From Siphonodentalium dalli (lineage: Eukaryota; Mollusca; Scaphopoda; Gadilida; Siphonodentaliidae): a stretch of DNA of 64,000 bases. The stretch is taken from assembly GCA_032622095.1 (NCBI GenBank), contig CP136062.1:165128590-165192589 (forward strand), given 5' to 3'. The stretch's first letter is position 1. Each line of letters begins with the position of its first letter. The position numbers and the translations under genes were made by a program. The notes beneath the pieces are model-generated. The model saw only the letters and a list, made by a program, of their open reading frames with translations, ran no database searches and had not been told where the DNA came from. Below are positions 12,601-24,400 of the stretch, piece after piece.

Positions 12601-15441
12601 GCATGTACAACTATTAGACAATTCAAATTAGTTGCATGTTTTCTTCAAAATATAAGTATGGAAAAAACAAAAAGATTCTATATGCATATTTTTTTGTCTA
12701 ATAATGTTAGGAACTAACTATTGTATCGATAACTTTCTGGAACACAATTCTACACTTTCTAAAGTATTTTATAGAATCTCTATCAGTGCCATTTATCCAC
12801 AGTATCGTTAACCCTTTGTTTCTCACTCAGTTATAAAATTATATTAAATTGGAAACATTTAAGAGAATTTTCAAATAAGCCAATAAATGTAAAATTAGAA
12901 TTCATTGAGATGGAATGTTTATACTATGTAGATATCAGGCCATCCCCAATTCCTCTTTGTATTGGCACAGGGTTTTCAAAAAATTTCAGGAAGCTCCAGT
13001 CATGGAAGTGTTAACCAACATGAGTATAAACCAATAATTAATTTATTTTGTATAATGTTGGGGAACAGTTGTAGACAAGGTTATTTAATTGCAGTTATGA
13101 AGACGTTCAACAATACATTAACTCTTTCTATACTAAATGGATTCTCCCACTCAGTTATAAAAGAATACATTGGAATGGTCTATTATTCATTTGGAGGGAT
13201 GTTAAAGGGGGACTGTACACTAAATCTGGCCATTTATGGGACCATCTCCTATTATACTCAATAGAATATATGCAACAAATGACTCGAACCATAAACTCAT
13301 TTTCATTATTATTACCATGTTGTGTACATTTTTAATAGAGCACATGAGTGTATTTTGCTCTCATTCATGGCACAAATGCATTCATTTGTTGCATATTCTG
13401 TTGAGTATGGTTACATAAATCCCCGGATTTAGTGTACAGTACCCCTTTAAGGTGATAAAAGCAGACGACATAAATCAAAGTGCAGTAGGAGCCCTATATA
13501 TGGAGGCAAATGTTTAGATAATAAGTTCAACAAACTTTGGTGAACTTATTATCTGAACATTTCCTATGGGATAACTACTCGTCAATGATGCTTTATACAC
13601 AGAATGAGACGAGTGTGTTAATGGGTTTGTTGATAATCACAAGTGTTATCGCGGAAGGATAGAATGTGACGCCCAGCCTCGAGTTCCATCCGTCCGTGAT
13701 GGCACGAGCAGTATCAACAAACCCATTAAATCACATGTTGTTCTGTGTTTATTACACTTCACCCATCCTCGATATCCATGCATTGAAAATTACAGGGTTG
13801 CACGGTTTATTTAGGCACATACATGGCTTGTTTTGTCATGTGTGATGATGCTTTTATTTTATAGTTTTGGTTTCATAGTTGAGGTGAACATCGTGTATGT
13901 CATATGCCGTCAACGAGATGCGTATGGAATGTACTTTCCATATGGATTTGTAAATATATGATCAGCAATAACACTGTACATCAGGGAACAAGCATGTAAT
14001 AAATAGATAGAACGACACAAGTGTGTGGACTGGTTAACGTTATTGCACGAGTTTGTTGTGACGCGATGGTAAAACGAGAACCGGAGGTTCGAATTTTACC
14101 TCGCGGCAAGACAAACGAGTGCAATAATGTTAACATGTTCATACAACTGTGTTGTTCTATGTTTATTGCACACTCTGAAGATTATAGCTTGTAACATACT
14201 AGCTAATAGGTCTAGCTAATAGGTCGATATTGTTATATTTAATTGAACAAACGTGTGCTTAATGTAGACTATACCCCATAATTTAGCGAAGACATTTTCT
14301 GTTAAAGTTGACATTGCCAGTGACGTTGCTGACATAATAGGTTTGTATTGTTCAAGAACAATACACATTTTGAAAATCTACTGTATTTTGCTGTATTTCG
14401 TACAAATAAGCCATTGGGCGTACAATAAAAATCATCCTTCCACACTGATCTGATAAATAAAATAACTAACTTTTATTGGGCTCATTATTCGTTTCTAGTT
14501 ATCTGAGAAGGCAAGCAACAATTTGAAGATAGCGATGTTTACAGACAAAGAAGATAAAAGATTCAACATAATGTTTGCTGATGCTTTAACCATGCTGTTT
14601 GAAGAGATTGCCAGAGTTGTTGAAATTCATCAGCCATTGGTTGAGACTTATTACGGTAAGTTCATTTAACCATGCTGTTTGAAGAGATTGCCAGAGTTGT
14701 TGAAATTCATCAGCCATTAGTTGAGACTTATTACGGTAAGTTCATTAGGTGTTGGTCCCACACCAATGGTCTACTTGATTGGTCCGTCAACAAACAATAG
14801 TCAGGTTTATACTGATATTTATCCAATAATGCAATTTGTTGACCACAATTAAAACTCTCCACAAGGTAATATAAGGCTGTAAGACAAAGAAAGATTGTTT
14901 GTCGACATTTGGCCTAAAAATATATAGAATATTTACAGTTTTTGTTTGAATACAAAAATATCTCATGAGTGTCTGGAAAGAAATATGAAATTTTCACTTG
15001 CGGCTGCAATCATCGAGTGAAGATTTGTTTTTCTTTCCAGACATGAATGAGATGTTTCAGGTATTCAAACAATGTATCATTTTCACTTTTAATAGCACAA
15101 ACAATTAAAACAATACACTGAAAGTAACACCTGGTTGACCCAAATTTCTGACACCGATCAGCAGATACTGATGATGTCATTCGGCTAGCTACAGTGAAAT
15201 AACAAAAAGATGAAATAACAAAATCGTATTTCACTGCAGCTTCTATGAGATACAAACAACGATTTTCGTTTCGGTAATTTTTCGCTATTTTATAGGCAAG
15301 CATATAATGATACAAATTTCACACTATTTTCTTGCTGTAAAACGAAACTATCAGGACAAATTTAACCTAATTTTGGTTTGAAATTACTAACTGTAGTTGT
15401 ATCAGGCATATTATTTCCAACTGTTGAAAAATTTGACAACA

Positions 15442-15477
<36 letters not shown>

Positions 15478-18400
15478 CACCTTGTCCCTGCTTTGAGATA
15501 ATGTCATGATTGTCAGGACTTATAATTGTGTACATTTACTGCAGGACCTGGCAAGTTATTTCCCTTGCTCAAGATCCTTCAGAAGGAATGTGATGTGCAT
15601 TCTCGCAACATTCTTGAGAACTTTAAGAAAGTCAGAAAATTTGAAGACACTGTGAGTATCTTAATTAATACCTTGGGAGAGGTGCAATGACTAAGTGCCA
15701 TCACTTGTGCTCGGATCCCTTTTTATATAATTATTTCAATAAAATATGTTTAATCTTAATCAAATACCATAACCCTTCCATGACTGGAGCTTCCTAAATT
15801 TTTGCGAGAACCCTGTTCCAATGCATTCTCTTATATATGCAAGTCTCCCATTGGCATCCTCACATATATAAGAGAATACATTTATCTAACAATATTTACC
15901 TTGACCTTGTAAGCCAGTGCATTCTCTTATATACATGTATGCGATGCTCCCTGTGGGAGACTCGCATATATAAGAGAATGCACTGGCACAGGATTTTTAA
16001 TGAAAGGGTTAATGCCTGGCAAAATCTTAGTGTAATATAGTCAGGTCCATTATCCAACTACCACGATACCAATATATCACAGGAACTCATTGCTGAATTT
16101 GAATGTCCTGGTGTTTTATCATAGAATTAAAGGTACTCAATCTGATCGGAAGCTCCTAAATTACTATTTCTTTGGCTTCAGGGGTAAAATATATTTGATT
16201 CGAGTCGTGGAACCCTCCCATCAAAGCTCCGAGTGATCAGATATTGATTTTTGAAGTTTGTTATTTCTATTGTTTGTGGCCCAGAAGCACGTGGTCAAAC
16301 GGACGAACATGAAGATGGATAACTCTAAAATCAAGTGGTTATTATTACCACTTGATGTTAGAGTTATCCATCTTCATCCGCATCTTCGTCCATTTGACCA
16401 TATGTTCTGGACCACAAACAATAGAAATAACAAACTTCAAAAATCAATATCTGATCACTGTGAGCTTTGATGGGTGGGTTCCTCGACTCGATTCAAATAC
16501 TTTTTACCCCAAAGCCAAAGAAATAGTAATTTAGGAGCGTCTGATCAGATTGAGTACCTTTAACATAAATAGAAAAATGAAAATAACAGTAAATACAAGT
16601 ATGCCACATTCAAGACTCCATTGGATGTGATTGGGGGTGGGGGGTTGGGGGATGGAGCAGAAAGTTGTTGATATATTTTGCTGATAAAAAGAGTATATGT
16701 GCACAATTTTATTTTTGCAACAGTATCGAAAATTCAGCACAGGTATATATATTTTATTTGGTCGTATCCAATAGTTAAATTGTATTTTAGGTACAGCAAG
16801 TACACCAGAGTACAATGTTTACAAAACAGACACCTGTTGAAAGGTAAGAGAACTTTTTATACTGTCCTGCATCAAACCTTACACTTTTATGAGATTGAAA
16901 TATGTAATTGTGATTAGAAAACAATGTGAATTTTACTTTCCATTCTTGCTTCTATCCTTGCTTGCAAATTATTAATATTGCACAGAGGTAATAATTTATG
17001 TAAATTCTGAATACCCTTCATGATTCTCTCACAGAGATGAATCAAGCATTTACAAGAAAGAAGAATCAGAGGCCATCACTACAACAATTGTATTTTGTGA
17101 CTCCACTACCCTGAATGTCCTATTCATTGCCTTATTGTAGACTCGATCCCAAAGATTTAGATGTTTTGCTGTCAGAATTGGTGCTTCTGAATTCACGGAC
17201 AGAAATGTACCATAGATTCTTCAGGAGAAGAGCTGTGGTAGGTATACTAACCTCTTGTTTGCTATAAATGATATGATTGGTTGAAACTGATGTAATGCTT
17301 GGAAGTAATGGAATTCCCTGCTATTTAATTTAGACTCATGTTCGAGTGGCTAAGTTTCATACAGTTTTGACTTGAAAAGGTTAATTCCAAATTTGTGACC
17401 CACCATATCAAATCCAGTCGTAAGTCGGGATTTTTTTTACCCTGTGCCAATGCATTCTCTTATATATGCGAGTCGACCATAGGTCGCCTCGCATATATAA
17501 GAGAATGCATTGGCCTAACAATTTTTTATCATTTTATTTTAACAAATGTTTCTTACAATTTTTAGGACATAAAATAACATCCATTACCCTGCAGGGAGCC
17601 CCACACATATATAGAAGCATATAGAAAAGTGTCGTCTGCTCATGTTTGTCTGGGGCTCTGTATGGGTAAAATTAAAAAATTGTTAAAGAATACAAGAAAA
17701 TATTATTAAAATTGTTAGGCCAATGCATTCTCTTATATATGCGAGGCGACCTATGGTCGACTCGCATATATAAGAGAATGCATTGGCACAGGGTAAAACA
17801 ATCCCAACTTACGACTGGATTTGATATGGCGGGTCACATTTCGTCTATTGTTAAAAAGTAGATACAAGTGCAAAAACATTCATTTTGTGATTGCTAGTAT
17901 TAAATGTCATATTAAAATTTTCTATTAGGTCACTGATTAGGCACTGTTTTTACTTACCAGGGAGAAGTTGAAACTGCATTTGCAGATGAAGAGAGTAAAT
18001 CAGGTAAGAAACTATCTGTTTGGTATAGTTACCCTTTCTTTACTAAGGGCACGTCTCATAAGTCTTTCCGGAATCCGCAAATAATTTCCGAAATGTTATT
18101 GTCGGAACTTTACCGCAAATTTTCCGAAAAACGGCATTAGTTTTCTGGTAAATTACTGAAACATTACATAACAATTTCCGAAATATATTCTGCTAGCATA
18201 TCCCGAAAGTTGGTTACGCTATGATTTTCCGCAAAAGTCAGAAATGTCTCGACTTTCCGGAAAGTAATTTTCCGAAAACGTTCTGCAAATGTTGACGCCT
18301 TCCGGAACAATGGGTGTTTTTTAATTATAACGTCATATAAAATCTCGAGCCAAACTTATATCAAACGAGCACCTGAGGTGATTACAGGGGTTGTTAATTG

Positions 18401-21400
18401 GCGCCATATATAGAACTGCTTCAATCGCAACAAACAAACACACGTGCTAACTTGCCCATATATAGCATATAATTTTGCCCCCCTCAGATATTAAAGAACG
18501 GAATGTCCCTTCATGAATAAATACCAGCTCATAAAATTCAAATGTCTGTACAACATATTTGTTCAATAAAATCATTTACAATTAAAATGGACTGAAGTGA
18601 TGTATTTGTCCACATAGCTGATTTATACGTGGCAAGTGTACATTTGATTGTGCGTGGTGCAGGAAGAACCTGCTGTTGACTGGTTTAATCTGTTCCGATT
18701 TGAGAAATGATCATGAATCGCCGGAAAACATTAAGTGAAAACTAATTTCTCTGATATTGTGTACAGAGTCATTTTGGCAGAGTTATTGCCCTTTTTGTCA
18801 GAGAATCGACATCCTGGGACACATATTTTGACCGAGCGTGTATTCCGTCATTTTCCAGTCAATTTTTTTGGCAGAGTTATTGGCATTTTTCGACATAGAA
18901 TCGTACATCGGAGCCTGTATGCCATCATTTTCTAGTAAATTGTTTAAAGACTTGGCACAGATGTCAACCAGCATGGGAACCTGTGCACCTGTAATTTTGA
19001 GTTCTGTCAATTTGGTGGAGTTTTTGCCATTTTTAGACATAGAAATGTTTTATGTTTTTTATTTTAGAGTTATCAACCCTTTCTCGACACATTGAAGATG
19101 TGCAACATATTTAGTGAATATGCACTTTGTATTATATTGGTGTAATCAATTCCTCCTACAGTTTGTGGTATAGGGATCTGAAACCCATAAAACCTTCAAA
19201 CCTGCCACCTTCATCGGGGGACATTTTGGTCAGCGACCTTTTATTTATTTTGACCTAAGGTCAGCTTCATATATTTACTTCTAGATCACATCAAAGAAGT
19301 GGAGAAATTCATCAACGATTGTGGTGTAAAGCGTGGCATGCAGGAAATCATTGGTCACTACATCTCACTTGAGGAGTACTTCATGAGAGAGATGGTCCTC
19401 AAGGTTGGATTAGATTAGATTTTATTTGCACAATAACAATAAATACAATTTGACAAATGACATATAATAATATTTGTTATATTTCCAGTGAAAACGCTGT
19501 TAATTAAAAATGGTAATGTCACTTGTGAATTATGTAATTTCCCGTGACGTCATTGATGTAATGTCGCTTACTGATCTAGACTGAATTTTCTACTATTGAT
19601 CTTTCACCACATCGGGACTTCCATGCACTAATTCTGTGTGTTTTAATCATGCTAATGCTCACTCGTTTCTTACCAACGTCTCTCGCCTCTTCTGAATTAT
19701 TTAACGTAATTCTCAGAACCAATTGATAACTCTCTATATATTGCACAGGAGGAGCATGGCCATAGTCGGTCGTCTTTCTTCTACCCCTAATACAATTATA
19801 ACAGATACTAATACAAAAGATGACAGATGGACATACGAATGAAGTATAAATTATGTTCCAGACTTGAGTAATAGGCAGATGCTGATAAGATCTTATCAAC
19901 AATAAGGTCAATAATTATGTTATGTATGCAGGTGTTTCCATCTCCCTAAAATTCATGTTAATTATGCAGGTGTTTCCATCTCCCTAAAATTCATGTTATG
20001 TATGCAGGTGTTTCCATCTCCCTAGTGTATGCAGGTGTTTCCATCTCCCTAAAATTCATGTTATGTACGCAGGTGTTTCCATCTCCCTAAAATTCATGTT
20101 ATGTACGCAGGTGTATCCATCTCCCTAATATTCATGTTATGTACGCAGGCGTTTCCATCTCCCTAAAATTCATGTTAGGCCAAGAAAATGAAATGTCTGA
20201 TTTGGATTACCAGCCGAAAAAAATAGGGTCAATAGGTAGGCTTGAAATTTTATTTTTTTTACTAATTTTTTTATTTTGACATATTCTTATGACCTTTCAT
20301 GTGCGTATTTTGCTCTGCAAGATTGACAGAAAGCTACTTTTGATTATTTTTGTATATTTACACACTAAGTGTTGTCATCACTAAATCCAGCATTCTGATT
20401 GGTCGGCGCCCACGTGGCTAGTTGCAGTTATTTCTCGGTGAATGCGCAACGCCTCATGACACCAAGCTAATAACACCATCAATACGTCATTAGGTTTGGA
20501 AAGACGAACGCGTAATGTTTTGGGCGCATTTGGACTCGCGCAGGACTGACTTAATACATCATCGGGTTTCAATATGAAGAGAAATTGTTCCTATTAACTT
20601 TTGCCAAGGGTGCTATTGGGTATTTTGGGCTGATCTTGTCACGATACACTTTTCGATTTAAATAAATTTACAAAAGTGGCTTTTTCGCTAAATGTATATA
20701 AATATAAGGATTAACTGTCATGTGGACTATTTTTATGGAGATGTAACGGTGAGGTAAGTGGTCATAACTTGTATGTAAAACCCTTCGGGTTTTACACAAG
20801 TTATGTCCACTTACCTCACCGTTACATCTCCATAAAAACAGTCCACATGACAGTTAATCCTTATATAAATTTTAATATTACACAAAACTTGTACTTAGAA
20901 ATCAACCTATTCTGAGATACTTAAATGTGTTTTTTGTGTTTTTGAAATATTTTAAGAAAAACATTCTTGAAAACCATTAAAAAAAACTTTAGGGTAGGGG
21001 GTTTAAAATAGGGTCGGTAGGGAAACCCAATCCACAAATATTTTTTTCTTTGGCAATATGAAGAAATATTACTAAACATACAAAGCGACTAAGGCGAGAC
21101 ATTTAGTAGAACAGTCAATATATATAGGAGCTTCTTATATTATGTGTGTATTTAAACTTTGGTGCTGTTCCAACTGTAACATCATGTGTAATAATTCATG
21201 TCTTCAAAAGAATAACAGTCTTGGCTTATTCAGTCATTGAAAATAGCGGTAATTTTAGTGATTTGTTTCCGTACTGAGAGTATCTTTATTATCAAATTAC
21301 TTTCTTTAGAAACTTCTTCGCAAAGATTCTTTTTCTTTTTTAGTTTATTTTCTCTATATCCCCAAATTGGCAAATGACACATTTCATAATCAAGATTCCC

Positions 21401-24400
21401 AATGGGTGCACATCACAATAGCGTTGGGATAGCGTCACTAAACTAATCCTCTGGGGACCTCATTCTGAATATGTCCGGCACCTTATTCTCAGGCCTGAGC
21501 TCGGCAGCTCAATGGTTAGAGCACTCAACGTGTAGTCGATGTGTTGACAGCAACATGAGTTTGATGCTCGCTGGCAGGCTGCTGTGTTTCATAACAGTGG
21601 CTAGGTTTTACGTTCAGCAGAATGGCACTGTTCAAGCTTTGAAATAATGTGTCTATAATTTGAAGAATGAGGTGCCCAGAGGGTGAATTTAGTGACGCTA
21701 TCCCATATGGTGGGCTAGCATCACCAAATTTACCCTCTGGGAACCTCATTCTGCTGAGGCCTCAACTGCTATGGGAGACCTAGGATCAGATTGAAGTTCC
21801 CCAGTTGAAGTTGTTGTTCACCCATTAGTCGCCTCGATAATGCATTTTATCTTCTGCAAATTAGGTGATATAGAAACTTATCAGAAGGGAAAAATTAACT
21901 AAAACCAATGTTAATTTGAGACTATAGATCATACTTCCAAGAAGATGAGGCCTAAGCAGAATGAGGTCCCCAGAGGGTGAATTTAGTGATGCTAGCCCAC
22001 TATAGGGGATATCGTCACTAAATTCACCCTCTGGGGACCTCATTCTGCAAATGACAGATACACTAACTCAAGGCTTGGTAGACAGCAGCATGAGTTTGAT
22101 GCTCGCTGGCGACCTGCTGAGTTTCATAACAGTGGCTAGTTATTGTGTTCAGCGAAATGTGGCTGTTTAGTTATACGCTGTTCAAATGGCTTGTACAAAT
22201 GAGTGGGATAATACTATAATATATAGCGTAGTGTTTAAAAACATCTTTACAATTTGGAGCAAGTAATTTGTTAAGTGCTATATAAAACCATAATTATTAT
22301 TAGCTCAACTTACTTTTGTAAGTTTGAGCTATTGCCATGGTTTGGCGTCCGTCGTCCGTGTGCGTGTGCTTTGATCGGAACATCATGAAATTTGTCATGG
22401 ATGTTAACAATGACATGTAGATGGGAACGAGTCATTTTGGGGTCATTCGGCCCGAAAAACATGGCCGCCAGCAGCCATCTTGGATTTTACTCTTTGCATG
22501 ACTAAATCCTTTGGCGCGGGCTACAGGTCGTAGCTTTGATCGGAACATCATGAAATTTGTCATGGATGTTAACATTATGACATGTAGATGGGAACTAGTC
22601 ATTTTGGGGTCGTTCGGCCGAAAAAGATGGCCACCAGCAGCCATCTTGGATTTTACTCTTTGCATGACTAAATCCTTTGGCGCAGGTTACAGGTTGTACC
22701 TTGGTCTAATCTTTATGAAATTTGTCATGAAGGTTGACATTGACATGTAGATGGGAATGAGTTATTTTGGGGTCATTCGGCCAAAAAACATGGCCACTGG
22801 CAGCCATCTTGGATTTCAAGATTCAATCCATTGGCGTGGGCTACAGGTCGTACTGTTCGTCTCATCATCATGAAATTTGTCATGGATGTTAATAATGACA
22901 TGTAGATGGGAAACGAGTAATTTTGGGGTCGTTCGACCAAAAAACATGGCCACCAGCAGCTATCTTGGATTTTACTCTTTGCATGACCAAATCCTTTCGC
23001 GCGGGCTACAGGTCATACCTTTGGTCTGATCTTTATTAAATTTGTCATGAATGTTGACATTGACATGTAGATGGGAACGAGTAATTTTGGGGGTCATTCA
23101 GCAAAAAAACATGGCTGCCAGCGGCCATCTTGGATTTAAAAATTCAATCCATTGGCGCGGTCTACAGGTCTGATCATCATGAAATTTGTAGGTCGTAGCT
23201 TTGGTCAGATCTTCATAAAATTTGTCATGGATGTTAACAATGACACGTAGATGGGAACGAGTCCTTTTGGGGTCAATTGGCCAAAAAACATGGCCGCCAG
23301 CAGCCATCTTGTATTTTACTCTTTGCATCACTAAATCCTTTGGCGCAGGTTAGACATTTCAATTAGCACCTTTCCTATTCCTCCATTTACTGTCAACCAT
23401 TAAATTATTCCCCTACCTAAGTTGAGCTACAGTGTCATGGATTTTAATATTGACATGTAGATGGGAACGAGTGATTTTGGGGTCGTTCGGCCAAAAAACA
23501 TGGCTGCCAGCAGCCATCTTGGATTTTACTCTTTGCATGACTAAATCCTTTGGCGCGGGCTACAGGTTGTCGCTTTGGTCGGAACTTCATGAAATTTGTC
23601 ATGGATGTTAACAATGACATGTAGATGGGAACGAGTCATTTTGGGGTCGTTCGGCCGAAAAACATGGCTGCCAGCAGCCATCTTGGATTTTACTCTTTGC
23701 ATGACTAAATCCTTTGGCGCGGGCTACAGGTCGTACCTTTGATCCGATGTTTATGAAATTTGTCATGAATGTTGCCATTGACATGTAGATGGGAACGAGT
23801 CATTTTGGGGTCATTCGGCAAAAAACATGGCTGCTGGTGGCCATCTTGGATTTAAAAATTCAATCCATTGGCGCGGGCTACATGTCGTACTGTTCGTCTG
23901 ATCATCATGAAATTTGTCATGGATGTTAATATTGACATGTAGATGGGAACGAGTGATTTTGGGGTTGTTTGGTCAAAAAACATGGCCACCAGCAGCCATC
24001 TTGGATTTTACTCTTTGCATGATTAAATCCTTTGGCGCGGGCTACTGGTCGTAGCTTTGGTCGGAACTTCATGAAATTTGTCATGGATGTTAACAATGAC
24101 ATGTAGATGGGAACGAGTCATTTTGGGGTCGTTCGACCGAAAAACATGGCCGCTGGTGGCCATCTTGGATTTCAAATTTCAATCCATTGGTGTGGGCTAC
24201 AGATCGTACTGTTCGTCTGATCATCATGAAATATGTCATAGATGTTAATATTGACATGTAGATGGGAACGAATGATTTTGGGGTCGTTCGGCCAAACAAA
24301 ATGGCCGCCAGCAGCCATCTTGGATTTTACTCTTTGCATGACTAAATCCTTTGGCACGGGCTACAGGTCGTAGCTTTGGTCGGAACTTCATGAAATTTGT

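Noticed and set aside
14060-14100. GGTTCGAATTTTACC as a tRNA B box
   Set aside because: It is part of the palindrome of a MITE (GGTAAAAC..GTTTTACC-like), with no A box.
19921-20178. CRISPR-like direct repeats
   Set aside because: Head-to-tail tandem repeat without unique spacers in a eukaryotic intron.
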